Shown one piece after another: positions 18,845 to 28,035 of a DNA stretch of 64,000 nucleotides. The translations under genes were made by a program, and so were the position numbers. Below the pieces are notes generated by a model. The model ran no database searches. It was not told the DNA's origin and worked only from the letters and a program-made list of their open reading frames with translations. This DNA comes from CAWGGS01 sp046704745 (lineage in GTDB: Bacteria; Desulfobacterota; Desulfobulbia; Desulfobulbales; Desulfocapsaceae): NCBI GenBank assembly GCA_046704745.1, contig JBJKRL010000147.1, forward strand, positions 22,932-86,931, given 5' to 3'. How positions within the stretch are numbered: position 1 is the stretch's first letter; each line of letters starts with the position of its first letter.

Positions 18845-19033
18845 ACAATCTCCTTTATCTGTCGACACCATTCAGCATGGGGGAAGAAAAACATAAGGGG
18901 AAATTTGCCCCTACCCTACAAAAATATGCTGAAACATACAATCAGAAAACCTTTCTCCTTGCTTCTTATAAAATTTTTCATTCAAATAGTAACAAACAAA
19001 ACGATACGAGCACGATTGGGAGTGATGTCTTAT

Positions 19034-19048
19034 TGTTATTTAATAACA
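19034..19048. promoter_or_regulatory. Perfect dyad upstream of the HxlR gene
   Basis: TGTTATTTAATAACA is a 7-1-7 palindrome in an AT-rich region about 190 bases upstream of the HxlR start. It is a plausible operator, but no second copy was found. Confidence 0.35.
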
Positions 19049-19103
19049 GCATGAGAACACTATAAACAGTTTAATATTATGGTTCAATCGACTGAAATGT
19101 ACT

Positions 19104-19373
19104 TTATTCATACCCGAGAAAAGGAGGGCGCAGCTTAGGGACGCCTGACCCGAACCCAAATGCATTTGCACCAGGCGCTCCAGGCGCGAACAGCATGTTC
19201 ACACCTGGCAGCCGAACCGGAAAGGTGTGTCTGCCGTGGTTATAGCGGCGATCTGATTCTAGACAGATGTCCGGAAGCGATAAACTTCTTCGGGTTGTTT
19301 CCTTCAGCTTTTCTAAAGTACATGTGATCCAAAGAGTCAAGACTACCAAAAGATAGCATAAATATCGAACCAT
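19104..19373 (-). other. GC-rich segment with doubtful 89-codon frame
   Basis: This part of the gap 18845-19393 contrasts with its AT-rich left half. It contains repeated CCAGGCG/CAGGCGC units and the small inverted repeat GAACAGCATGTTC (about 19188-19200). The minus-strand frame encodes 89 residues with a compositionally odd, Gly/Pro-rich C-terminus (FAPGAPGANAFGFGSG) and no recognisable domain. I think it is more likely a dispersed repeat or structured element than a gene. Confidence 0.3.
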
Positions 19374-19393
19374 CCCATCATTAGAGGATTATC

Positions 19394-20680
19394 ATGGACG
19401 AAAAAGCAACGCTGCAAATTGGAGACAAAAGCTACGAGTTGGAGGTCACAACTGGTACAGAAAACGAAAAATGCATTGACATACAGAACTTACGCTCGAC
19501 AACCGGTTATATAACCATGGATCCGGGGTTTGGTAATACCGGTTCCTGTTACTCCTCGATCACCTATGTAGACGGGGCCAAAGGAATCCTCCGTTATCGT
19601 GGGTATCCCATTGAAGAAATAGCCAAAAATGCGACATTTGTCGAGGTAGCCTATCTGATCCTTTACGGAGAACTCCCCGATGTAAATCAACTCAAGGCTT
19701 TTTCTTCTGTATTAAACGAGCATGCCGCGCTCCATACCAACCTTAAACATCACTTTTCCGGCTTCCCAAAAGACGCTCCCCCCATGGCCATCCTCTCGGC
19801 CATGCTCAACTTGGTCTCCTGTTTTCACCCCGATGTCCTGGAAGTTCATACTGATGGACCGGAATTCGATAGAACCGCAGCCTTATTGCTCTCCAAAGTG
19901 CGCACCATCAGCGCTTTTGCTTATCGAATGGCCTATGGTAAGCCGTTTAATCATCCAAATCCCAATCTAAGCTACTGCGCCAATTTCCTTCACATGATGT
20001 TTTCCGAACCATTCAAGGAATATATACCAAGTCCCGTTGTAGAACGCGCAATGAACCTCTTTCTTGTCCTGCATGCCGATCACGAACAGAACTGCTCCAC
20101 ATCCACTGTTCGCGTGGTCGGCAGCTCGCGGGCCAACCTCTTCAGTTCGGTGGCAGCCGGAGTCTGCGCCCTGTGGGGGCCTCTGCACGGAGGCGCCAAC
20201 ACCGGCGTCATCAAGATGCTGGAAGACATCAAAGCTTCAGGTCGTCCTGTTACCTACTATATTGATAAGGCTAAAGAGAAAAACAGCGAGTTCAGATTGA
20301 TGGGTTTCGGTCATCGTGTCTATAAAAATTTCGATCCGCGATCGATCATTCTGAAAAAACAGGTCCACGATGTCCTGCAAGAAATGAATCTTGATGATAC
20401 ACTTCTGGAAATCGCCCTGGAACTGGAGACGGCGACCTTGAATGATGACTATTTCATCAGCCGCCACCTCTACCCCAATGTGGATTTTTACAGCGGCATA
20501 TTGTTGCGGGCTATAGGAATTCCGCTGAATATGTATACCGTGATGTTTGCCATCGGCAGGATGCCGGGCTGGATTTCAAACTGGAAGGAGCTTCTGGAAC
20601 ATGACCAGCGGATTTCAAGACCGAGGCAGATCTATACCGGTTACACCCACCGCCCCTTTGTCCCGATTGAAGAACGATGA
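19394..20680 (+). CDS. gltA: Citrate synthase
   Basis: This enzyme condenses acetyl-CoA with oxaloacetate to citrate. Conserved sites are HADHEQNCSTSTVR, PLHGGANTGVIKML (His), GFGHRVYKNFDPR (His) and NVDFYSGILLRAIGIP (catalytic Asp). At 428 aa it is the long, type II bacterial form. GAGG precedes ATG 19394. It is followed by a strong terminator and stands alone. It would channel acetyl-CoA from fatty-acid oxidation into the citric acid cycle. Confidence 0.95.
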   Translation: MDEKATLQIGDKSYELEVTTGTENEKCIDIQNLRSTTGYITMDPGFGNTGSCYSSITYVDGAKGILRYRGYPIEEIAKNATFVEVAYLILYGELPDVNQLKAFSSVLNEHAALHTNLKHHFSGFPKDAPPMAILSAMLNLVSCFHPDVLEVHTDGPEFDRTAALLLSKVRTISAFAYRMAYGKPFNHPNPNLSYCANFLHMMFSEPFKEYIPSPVVERAMNLFLVLHADHEQNCSTSTVRVVGSSRANLFSSVAAGVCALWGPLHGGANTGVIKMLEDIKASGRPVTYYIDKAKEKNSEFRLMGFGHRVYKNFDPRSIILKKQVHDVLQEMNLDDTLLEIALELETATLNDDYFISRHLYPNVDFYSGILLRAIGIPLNMYTVMFAIGRMPGWISNWKELLEHDQRISRPRQIYTGYTHRPFVPIEER

Positions 20681-20696
20681 TTTCGTAACTCTCTGT

Positions 20697-20732
20697 AGAT
20701 TTGCGATAAGAGGAATCTCTTATCGCAAATCT
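20697..20732. terminator. Bidirectional intrinsic terminator after citrate synthase
   Basis: A perfect 16-bp stem (20697-20712 with 20717-20732, loop GAAT) sits 16 bases after the gltA stop, followed by a pyrimidine/T-rich run. It lies between convergent gltA and the tautomerase gene and could serve both. Confidence 0.85.
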
Positions 20733-20774
20733 ATTATCTCTCTTTTCTATAACCCATCAATATTTTTCCTCTGA

Positions 20775-20969
20775 TTAAGAGGAATGCAAAGTTTCTTCGA
20801 TTGTTTTCCCGCCTATTCCCAAATTAGTATCCTCAAGTTCATTGATCGAAAAAACAAAATGATGATCAGGAATTTTGGTTATCCGTACGGCTGTTTCGGT
20901 CATCTTTTTGATGAGTTCTTTTTTCGTTTCCGGTGTGGTCTTGCGCATTGTAATTGTGACGATAGGCAT
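20775..20969 (-). CDS. 4-oxalocrotonate tautomerase-like protein
   Basis: The 64-residue protein begins MPIVTITMRK, so processing exposes the catalytic Pro1 typical of the family. Conserved VTKxPxxxFVxI-like positions are seen as ITKIPDHHFVFSINEL. AAGGAG precedes ATG 20969. The length matches the 60-80 aa enzymes that interconvert keto and enol forms of unsaturated dicarboxylates; the real substrate is unknown. A regularly spaced operator array lies directly upstream. Confidence 0.85.
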   Translation of the reverse strand: MPIVTITMRKTTPETKKELIKKMTETAVRITKIPDHHFVFSINELEDTNLGIGGKTIEETLHSS

Positions 20970-20991
20970 ACTAAGCTCCTTTTGAAAGAAT

Positions 20992-21050
20992 TTGATACAT
21001 ATTTTGTACTTTGATACATTTAATATACCTTGATACTTTTTTAGTATCAA
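20992..21050. promoter_or_regulatory. Array of TTGATAC motifs at 19-bp spacing
   Basis: TTGATAC occurs at 20992, 21011 and 21030, exactly 19 bp apart, and its inverse GTATCAA at 21044-21050. The last direct and the inverted copy form a hairpin with a 7-base loop. The array begins 22 bases upstream of the tautomerase start, where its promoter should be, so it looks like a multi-site operator. Confidence 0.55.
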
Positions 21051-21178
21051 CAATTTTTTCTTAAAACTTTTGGTTCGATCAGGCGCCTTTTAAACAGATT
21101 GGACTTTCCCTGAAGGATGGAGTATTACCCTAGTATCTTCCCAAAATATAGCGACATCAACAAATGGAGGAAATGCCC

Positions 21179-22789
21179 ATGAATGAACCAAGTGTAAATT
21201 ACGATGTTCTAACCCCGGTTCAATTCTTAATTCGAAGTTCTGCTGTATATCCGGGAAAAACCGCTGTCATATATGGTAAGTCTCGTTACACGTATAAAGA
21301 ATTTTACACCCGGGTCAATCGGTTGGCTGACTCCCTAAAGAAACAGGGGATCGGCGTAGGCGACAAGGTGGCGTTTCTCTGTCCGAACATACCACCAATG
21401 CTGGAAGCGCATTACGCCGTTTTGATGATCGGTGCTGTCCTTGTCAGTATAAATATCCGCCTCTCCCCCAAGGAAATCAGCTACATCATTAATCATTCAG
21501 ATGCAAAAGCCGTGTTTGCCGATTCGGAACTTGCAAAATCCATAGAACCGGTCATTTCCGAATTAGATAACGTTCATTTTTTTGTCAATATCTGCGATGG
21601 GGTAGCCGACAAACCTCTTTCGGGAACTGATTATGAAAGTTTTTTAGCAGCCGGTTCTCCAGATCCAATGCCTATTGCAGTTGAAAATGAACGTCAGGCG
21701 GCAACAATAAATTACACCAGCGGCACCACGGGACTGCCGAAAGGAGTGATGTATCATCATCGCGGTGCCTATCTGAACGCCCTTGGAGAAATACTGGAGT
21801 CCGGTATGGATTCGACTTCTGTTTACCTTTGGACCCTGCCGATGTTTCATTGTAACGGCTGGTGTTTTACATGGGCTGTCACCGCCATGGGCGGGACACA
21901 TGTCTGCCTCCGTCAGGTTGTCGCAGCAGACGTCTTCCGCTTGATCCAAGAAGAAAATGTCTCACATCTCTGCGCGGCACCGACCATTCTGATAATGATG
22001 ATCAACTACCCCGGCGTCCAAAAGGTGAAGATGCAGCGCCCGTTAAGAATTCTAACAGCCGGCGCCCCTCCCTCCCCCACCGTGATTGAAAAAATGGAAG
22101 CCATAGGAGCAACTATCACCCATGTCTACGGCCTCACCGAAGTCTACGGACCGCACAGTGTCTGCGCCTGGCAACAACAATGGGACGATTTGCCCATGGA
22201 AGAAAGGGCTAAGATCAAATCACGCCAAGGTGTTCCCTACATCGTTACTGGTTATATGGATGTGGTGGACGGAGAGACGATGGAACCTGTCGCAAGAGAT
22301 GGGCAGACTATCGGCGAGATCGTGATGCGCGGCAATAATGTCATGCTCGGATATTATAAAGATCCGGAGACGACAGCAAAGGCCTTCAGAGGTGACTGGT
22401 TTCACAGCGGTGACCTGGCGGTCATCCATCCTGATGGATATGTAGAGATCAAGGACAGAGATAAGGACATCATCATCAGCGGTGGTGAAAATATCTCATC
22501 GGTGGAGGTGGAAAACGTCATCTATCGTCATCCAGATGTTCAGGAAGTTGCTGTCGTCTCAAGCCCTGACCCTAAATGGGGCGAAGTTCCAAAGGCCTTT
22601 GTCGTACCAAAAGAAGGCTGCAACCCGACAGCAGAGGATATTATTAATTTTTGCAAGGAAAATCTGGCCCGTTTTAAGGCACCTAAAACGATCGAATTCT
22701 GTCAGTTACCCAAAACGGCTACCGGCAAGATCCTCAAGTTCAAACTCCGGGAAAAGGAGTGGAAAGGTCGTGAGCGCAAGGTAAATTAA
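21179..22789 (+). CDS. AMP-forming acyl-CoA synthetase (fatty-acid/medium-chain CoA ligase)
   Basis: The protein contains the adenylation motif YTSGTTGLPKGVMYHHRG, the YGLTEVYGP motif, FHSGDLAVIHPDGYVEIKDR and the C-terminal catalytic Lys in TATGKILKF. It resembles the DitJ/AlkK-type medium- and long-chain ligases, a different branch from the ligase at 6792-8555. ATG 21179 (MNEPSVNY) has GGAGGA at a good distance; upstream ATGs at 21164 and 21173 are poorly placed relative to it. The gene gives 536 aa and stands alone. It probably widens the range of acids fed to beta-oxidation. Confidence 0.9.
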   Translation: MNEPSVNYDVLTPVQFLIRSSAVYPGKTAVIYGKSRYTYKEFYTRVNRLADSLKKQGIGVGDKVAFLCPNIPPMLEAHYAVLMIGAVLVSINIRLSPKEISYIINHSDAKAVFADSELAKSIEPVISELDNVHFFVNICDGVADKPLSGTDYESFLAAGSPDPMPIAVENERQAATINYTSGTTGLPKGVMYHHRGAYLNALGEILESGMDSTSVYLWTLPMFHCNGWCFTWAVTAMGGTHVCLRQVVAADVFRLIQEENVSHLCAAPTILIMMINYPGVQKVKMQRPLRILTAGAPPSPTVIEKMEAIGATITHVYGLTEVYGPHSVCAWQQQWDDLPMEERAKIKSRQGVPYIVTGYMDVVDGETMEPVARDGQTIGEIVMRGNNVMLGYYKDPETTAKAFRGDWFHSGDLAVIHPDGYVEIKDRDKDIIISGGENISSVEVENVIYRHPDVQEVAVVSSPDPKWGEVPKAFVVPKEGCNPTAEDIINFCKENLARFKAPKTIEFCQLPKTATGKILKFKLREKEWKGRERKVN

Positions 22790-22809
22790 CAGGGAAGACA
22801 TACTACATG

Positions 22810-22990
22810 AACCTTTTACGATATGAGGATTTTCTTTCAAAATCATGGGATGCGAAAAATTTAACCACACGCGCCCCACAGTACGTGCTTTCGGGGTACA
22901 TAAAGGTAATATCAAAGTGGAATTTATGCGCGAAGGATGCATCCTTCCAAGGAAAATTTTGCGCATAACGAAGGGCTTGAGAAAAAAAGC
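22810..22990. repeat. Diverged relative of the intergenic repeat family, copy D (tentative)
   Basis: The segment gatatgaggattttc...gcgaaaaatttaacc resembles the left half of the element at 59614-59778. A later part (aaggtaatat, then aaggaaaattttgcgcataacg) resembles its right half. A 40-bp GC-rich insertion (cacgcgccccac...) replaces the middle. No matching right-end inverted repeat was found, so the boundaries are approximate and it may be degenerate. Confidence 0.4.
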
Positions 22991-23051
22991 TATTCCAATA
23001 GACGCTTAAATATCAACTGGCTGGTCCGGATCTTGCCCCTTAATTTCTCCA

Positions 23052-23087
23052 GATATTGCCACCGGTATTTTCTCCGGTGGCAATATC
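23052..23087. terminator. Strong hairpin, possible terminator
   Basis: GATATTGCCACCGG (23052-23065) and its exact complement CCGGTGGCAATATC (23074-23087) form a 14-bp stem with an 8-base loop. It lies downstream of the small minus-strand gene at 23198-23675 and of the plus-strand ligase gene. No long T-run follows on either strand. Confidence 0.45.
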
Positions 23088-23197
23088 AATAGGTGGTTTT
23101 AGTCCGAATTTCTCATCGGTTCAGGCTGTGTTTATGATAAAATCAGGTCGGCTCCTTGTCTCCAGATACGTTTTTCAGGTATTTTTATCGTACTCTT

Positions 23198-23675
23198 TTA
23201 CCAACCCGAGATATGCTGCACCACCAAGTCAATCACATTGTTGCTTTCCAACACCGACAGCACCTCCCCTTCCTTCATATATATGGCTTCAAACAAGAAC
23301 AATCTATTACAGATATCATGTGCTTTTCCGACGATGTTTTTCGAAGTATTATAACCGCTGCTCGTGGTCATAATCCCCAAAAAGGCTTCCTCTATTGCTG
23401 ACAATAAAAAATCTTCCGGTTTGCATTTTCTTCTGATCAATCATTTTTTCAGGTGAACATGCTTTTTCTTCATCGAAAAAAGAAAAATCCTCGCCGGCAC
23501 ACGATTCTCCGTAACCTACTGTCCAAGAGTCATCGTTATCCAAGTCTTCAGGGGTTGATAGAAAAAACTGCGAGGCCTGTTCCCAAAACCCGCTGTCTTT
23601 GCGATAATCTTTGCAGTACAGACCAATATACAACAAACATTGCAGGCTCTCCTCCTGCTTCACTACCACAGCCAT
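23198..23675 (-). pseudogene. Small hypothetical gene, probably frameshifted
   Basis: A minus-strand frame starts at ATG 23675 behind a good ribosome-binding site (GGGAGG, eight bases away). It reads MAVVVKQEESLQCLLYIG and onward for 108 residues, ending at 23349. A second frame (23440-23198) overlaps it by about 90 bases and continues with plausible, helical sequence (AIEEAFLGIM, NVIDLVVQHISGW). A single indel near 23400-23440 would join them into one protein of about 155 aa. No domain is recognised. Confidence 0.4.
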
Positions 23676-24314
23676 AGCACTTCCCTCCCGCATGTACTTA
23701 CGAATTTCGATAACATAGCCCCACGCAAAACCATGCAATAACAATAATCAACAAGATACAAACCTGAATAACCGACGGTCTGTTTTACGGTTCCAACACC
23801 TGTGTCGGCTCTGTACAGTTTATCGGCAGACAATTCAGTGCTGTACCTTACCGAATTATCATGTTGCCCAAGGATAATTGGGACGTACTACGAAGTTTTC
23901 AAATATCGTAACCATTTTTTTTAAGGTTTAAAAATGATAAAAATAAACCCTAAACCCGCGGCTGGACCAGGCGGACCAGCCACTTATCCCCTTGTGAGTA
24001 TTTAAACCCACTGTAGATCGTTATGATCCCCCAAGAGCACAAGCGATCTATGAAAGCTCCTCCTCCAAACTACGACCATATACTTCCGAGAAACCTTATA
24101 AACGTTTATGAAAAAAATGATACAAAAGACATCTCACATTTTTCCTACAAAGAGCTGCCACTAGATATTTTTTAATTTTTTTTCTTTGGGAGATATTTTT
24201 TCTTTTCGGGAAAAAGAGTTGTTGTTACACAACCGGGATGGGAAAATATATAATTTCATTTAGATAAGCGGGGGGAATTGAAGCAGAGGAACCAAACCGC
24301 ATTGATCTGAAAAA
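23676..24314. other. Gene-free AT-rich stretch
   Basis: No coding frame with a ribosome-binding site was found. The only structure noticed is a short inverted repeat, GGCTGG/CCAGCC (about 23963-23984). A CCCTTGTGAG just after it resembles the direct repeats at 54867-54895. The rest is low-complexity A/T sequence. Confidence 0.5.
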
Positions 24315-25589
24315 TTACTCCTGTTCCTTCCAGACCTCGGCACCGAGACCGGAAAGTTTTTCAACCATCCGTTCATACCCCCGTTCGAGGTGATATATTC
24401 TTGATATTTCTGTTCTTCCAGAAGCTGCAAGTCCAGCGATAACAAGAGAAGAGCTGGCACGCAAATCGGTAGCCATCACCCGGGCACCACTCAAGGCCTT
24501 CGCGCCTTTGCCTGTTATTACTGCAGAGTGACCGTCGACACGGATTTCCGCACCCATGCGCTGCAATTCGGCCACATGCATAAACCGATTTTCAAAGATG
24601 GTTTCATTGATAACACAGACCCCGGAACTCATGGTCATAAGTGCCATGAACTGTGCCTGCAAATCCGTGGGATAACCTGGGTACGGCATGGTCTTAATAT
24701 CCACGCTTCTCACCCTTCCATCCTCCCAGCCGCGCGCCGCAACAAAAATCGAATCCTCAGTCGGTTTAATTTCCATGCCGGCTGCCCGAAGTTTCTCAAT
24801 AAGAGACGGCAGGTGGCGGGGGTCACACTTCTTTATCTTAGCCTCACCGCCGGTTGCCCCCACGGCGAGGATATACGTTCCTGCTTCGATCCGATCCGGA
24901 ATGATCTCACACTCAGCCGACGATAATCGATCAACACCGTGAATCTCAAGCCGATCCGTATCTTTGCCGTAAATTTCAGCACCCATCTCCGTCAGCATAT
25001 CAACAAGATTGCCCACCTCAGGTTCGCGTGCAGCATTTTTAATAACGGTTTTTCCGTTGGCAAGGGTCGCCGCCATAAGAATATTTTCAGTACCGGTCAC
25101 TGACGGGATGTCGAAATAAATGACATTTCCCTGCATACGACCATCGATTTCCGCATCAACATAACCGTTTTCCAGACGGCAGGTAACACCCAGTTGTTCA
25201 AAGCCTTTGATATGGAAATTAATGGGGCGTGCCCCGATGGCACAACCGCCTGGCAAAGAAACCTTTGCCTTGCCTAAACGGGCAAGAAGCGGTCCGAGAA
25301 CTAATACCGAGGCGCGCATGGTCTTGACCAGATCATAAGAGGCTTCAGCAAAACTAAGATCGCTGGTATCTATCCATAAAGTAGAATCCTTACGCTTCCA
25401 ATTGACCCCGAGGTTTTCCAAAAGCTTTAGAATTGTTCTTGTGTCACGCAGATCAGGGACATTGCGGAGAATATGGCCCCCTGGGGCCAGGAGTGTTGCA
25501 GCAATAAGAGGAAGGGCCGCATTCTTCGCCCCGCTTATCCGGACCTCGCCATATAAGGATTTCCCACCTTGAATCACCAGTTTTTCCAT
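24315..25589 (-). CDS. murA: UDP-N-acetylglucosamine 1-carboxyvinyltransferase
   Basis: This cytoplasmic enzyme transfers enolpyruvate from PEP to UDP-GlcNAc, the first committed step of peptidoglycan synthesis. The N-terminal ISGAKNAALPLIAATLLA and the loop PGGCAIGARPINFHIKG are present; the loop holds the catalytic Cys that fosfomycin modifies. At 424 aa it is full length. It starts 3 bases after prmC, the last gene of the prfA-prmC-murA operon. Confidence 0.96.
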   Translation of the reverse strand: MEKLVIQGGKSLYGEVRISGAKNAALPLIAATLLAPGGHILRNVPDLRDTRTILKLLENLGVNWKRKDSTLWIDTSDLSFAEASYDLVKTMRASVLVLGPLLARLGKAKVSLPGGCAIGARPINFHIKGFEQLGVTCRLENGYVDAEIDGRMQGNVIYFDIPSVTGTENILMAATLANGKTVIKNAAREPEVGNLVDMLTEMGAEIYGKDTDRLEIHGVDRLSSAECEIIPDRIEAGTYILAVGATGGEAKIKKCDPRHLPSLIEKLRAAGMEIKPTEDSIFVAARGWEDGRVRSVDIKTMPYPGYPTDLQAQFMALMTMSSGVCVINETIFENRFMHVAELQRMGAEIRVDGHSAVITGKGAKALSGARVMATDLRASSSLVIAGLAASGRTEISRIYHLERGYERMVEKLSGLGAEVWKEQE

Positions 25590-25592
25590 CTT

Positions 25593-26474
25593 CTATCTCA
25601 CAATTTTCCTATATCTTGCTGAGAGCACCCTATCCCTCCCCGCATAGTCTGAAAAGACCTGGACCTGCGTAAAAACAGAATTTTTGTCCTTGGTATCCAT
25701 AAAAATCTTCCGGACCTGATCTCCTTGGCCCGCCCCGATTTCCATAAAAAAATATCCGCCGTGGCAGAGGGCCTCTGCCAGGGATTTTCGTATTCTTACT
25801 ATAATATCAAGCCCTTTCTCACCTCCGTTCAATGCAAGATGAGGTTCATAACCAATGACCTCAGGTTCCAGATCATTATCCATCTCATTCTGAGTAACAT
25901 AGGGAGGATTGGATATAATCAGAGAAAAAGGGTTGTTAAACCGAAACGGCTCAAGGAGATCGGCTTGGACAAAATCGATCAAATCCTCAACGCCATGTCT
26001 TTTAGCGTTTCCCTGGGCAATATGCAAGGCCTCCCAGGACAGATCAACAGCAATGACCTTTTTCTGTAACTCCAAAGCCAAGATAGTCGCAATCACCCCA
26101 CTGCCGCAACAGAGGTCAAGCAGCAAACCATCGGGCAATCTTTGAGACGTCGCAGTCTTTAATGCTGTCTCCAACAAAAATTCGGTTTCAGGCCTCGGAA
26201 TAAGGACATCTTTTGTCACTGCAAAGGGCAACGACCAAAACTCTCGTTCACCCAGTATATAGGCAACGGGTTCCCGAAGCTTCCTGCGAGCTAAGAGAGC
26301 AAAAAAACATTGTGCGCCACCCTCGGGCACCTCTTGTTCCCCCGCCAGATACAATTGGGTTCTACTCAGAGAAAGGCAGTGTCCGAGCAGTAGACAAGCA
26401 TCCGCAACTGCTTCGGTTACTCCGACGGTTTCAAGCTCCGCTATTCCTTGCTGGAGAAGTTCACCTATCAGCAT
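25593..26474 (-). CDS. prmC: Peptide chain release factor N5-glutamine methyltransferase
   Basis: The enzyme methylates the Gln of the GGQ motif of release factors. The SAM-binding motif LLDLCCGSGVIATILALEL and the substrate-binding NPPY (IISNPPYVTQ) are present, with the helical N-terminal domain before them. It is 293 aa. It lies 50 bases downstream of prfA, whose product is its substrate. Confidence 0.95.
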   Translation of the reverse strand: MLIGELLQQGIAELETVGVTEAVADACLLLGHCLSLSRTQLYLAGEQEVPEGGAQCFFALLARRKLREPVAYILGEREFWSLPFAVTKDVLIPRPETEFLLETALKTATSQRLPDGLLLDLCCGSGVIATILALELQKKVIAVDLSWEALHIAQGNAKRHGVEDLIDFVQADLLEPFRFNNPFSLIISNPPYVTQNEMDNDLEPEVIGYEPHLALNGGEKGLDIIVRIRKSLAEALCHGGYFFMEIGAGQGDQVRKIFMDTKDKNSVFTQVQVFSDYAGRDRVLSARYRKIVR

Positions 26475-26524
26475 TGCGCTTTTTTTGTTTCAGAACATCG
26501 CAACTCAATTAATATAAGAGCGGC

Positions 26525-27595
26525 TCACTGCATTTTTTTTAGTTTTTCCGCCTGATCGTGGGCTATCAACGGAAAAATGACATCATCAAGTCTGCCATTC
26601 ATGATGGTTTCCAGTTTGTAGAGTGTCAGGTTTATTCGATGGTCGGTCAATCTCCCTTGCGGGAAATTATAGGTACGAATTCTCTCGCTTCGGTCTCCGC
26701 TTCCCACCTGTGATTTCCGATCCATGGATATTTTGTCGTGCTGTTCCTTTTCTTTTTTATCAAGAAGCCTGGCTCTTAATACGGTGAGCGCCTTGGCCTT
26801 ATTCTTATGCTGGGATTTTTCATCCTGACAGGTCACGACAAGTCCCGTGGGCAGGTGGGTGACCCGGACGGCGGAATCAGTTGTATTGACACTTTGCCCT
26901 CCAGGTCCCGATGAGCGATAGACATCAAACTTCAGCTCATTCATATCAATATCTACCTCTACCTCATCCGCCTCGGGTAAAATAGCCACCGTTACCGCCG
27001 AGGTATGAATTCGCCCCTGCGCCTCCGTCTCAGGTACCCGCTGAACTCGATGGACACCGCTTTCATATTTCAACCGGGAATAAACCTGATCGCCGCTGAT
27101 TAAGGCAATAATCTCTTTAAAACCGCCGATTCCCAACGGACTTGAACTCATGGTCTCGACCTTCCATCCCATAGTCTCGGCATATCGGGAGTACATTCGA
27201 AACAGGTCGCCCACAAATAAAGCTGCTTCATCACCGCCAGTCCCGGCCCGAATCTCCAGGAAGGTGTTTTTTTCATCAAAGGGATCTTTGGGGAGTAAAA
27301 AAATACGTATTTCATTCTGGAGCGCCGCTTCTTTGCGGATCAGCTCTTCAATCTCCCCTCGCGCCATCTCTTTGAGTTCCGGGTCTTCGTCTTCGTCATG
27401 GACAATCGCCCGGTTTTCGGCAATGTCTTTCCGAACCCGTTTATATTTTGTATAGAGAGCATTCAGTCTGACTAAATGGGAATGCTCTTGGACAACCCGC
27501 TGGTACTCTTTCCGATTATTGAGAAGGGAAGGATCGGAGAGGCGACCTTCCAGATCGGATATCTTTTCTTCTAGATTATCAAACTTCTCAAACAT
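26525..27595 (-). CDS. prfA: Peptide chain release factor 1
   Basis: RF1 reads UAA and UAG and triggers peptide release. The GGQ motif lies in SSGPGGQSVNTTDSAVR and the domain before it (RIHTSAVTVAILPE) is conserved. I chose ATG 27595 (MFEKFDN), the usual RF1 beginning, giving 356 aa; an ATG at 27610 would add five residues. It follows rpmE and leads prmC and murA. Confidence 0.95.
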   Translation of the reverse strand: MFEKFDNLEEKISDLEGRLSDPSLLNNRKEYQRVVQEHSHLVRLNALYTKYKRVRKDIAENRAIVHDEDEDPELKEMARGEIEELIRKEAALQNEIRIFLLPKDPFDEKNTFLEIRAGTGGDEAALFVGDLFRMYSRYAETMGWKVETMSSSPLGIGGFKEIIALISGDQVYSRLKYESGVHRVQRVPETEAQGRIHTSAVTVAILPEADEVEVDIDMNELKFDVYRSSGPGGQSVNTTDSAVRVTHLPTGLVVTCQDEKSQHKNKAKALTVLRARLLDKKEKEQHDKISMDRKSQVGSGDRSERIRTYNFPQGRLTDHRINLTLYKLETIMNGRLDDVIFPLIAHDQAEKLKKMQ

Positions 27596-27721
27596 GATAC
27601 GCTCGTCCATACGTCCAAAATCGAAGAATCTGCAATAAACAACACGTTACGAAACGGAGCCACGACATGAAATCTCATTTTAAAGGCAACAACTTGACGG
27701 GATTTTAAAATGGCCGGGAAG

Positions 27722-27762
27722 AAAAAAAAAGTCCACAGCCAAGATTGAAACTCGCTGTGGAC
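27722..27762 (-). terminator. Intrinsic terminator after rpmE
   Basis: On the minus strand GTCCACAGC, a loop, then GCTGTGGAC is followed at once by nine T residues. The stem is 9 bp (27731-27739 with 27754-27762). It separates rpmE from prfA, so prfA probably has its own promoter in the next 125 bases. Confidence 0.9.
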
Positions 27763-27813
27763 CTATACTACACACTCAGAGAGCATGGGACCGGATGCAG
27801 ACAGAAAATGGAA

Positions 27814-28035
27814 TTAGGCTTTATTCTGTTGCTCGAAATGTTTTGCGTAGCGTTTCCTGTACTTCTCAATACGACCGGCTGTATCGACCAATTTTTGCTT
27901 TCCTGTAAAGAACGGATGACAGGCAGAGCAGATCTCGATTTTGATTTCCTTTTCAACGGAACCGACTTCAATTTCATTCCCGCATGCACAAACAACCTTT
28001 AATTGACGATATTCCGGGTGGATACCTTCCTTCAT
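27814..28035 (-). CDS. rpmE: 50S ribosomal protein L31
   Basis: The 73-aa protein begins MKEGIHPEYRQ. It has the zinc-binding form with Cys pairs in VCACGNE and CSACHPFFTG, so it is the C+ paralogue, which is used when zinc is available. ATG 28035 gives the standard length; a frame open to 28098 is upstream leader. It ends in a strong terminator. Confidence 0.95.
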   Translation of the reverse strand: MKEGIHPEYRQLKVVCACGNEIEVGSVEKEIKIEICSACHPFFTGKQKLVDTAGRIEKYRKRYAKHFEQQNKA

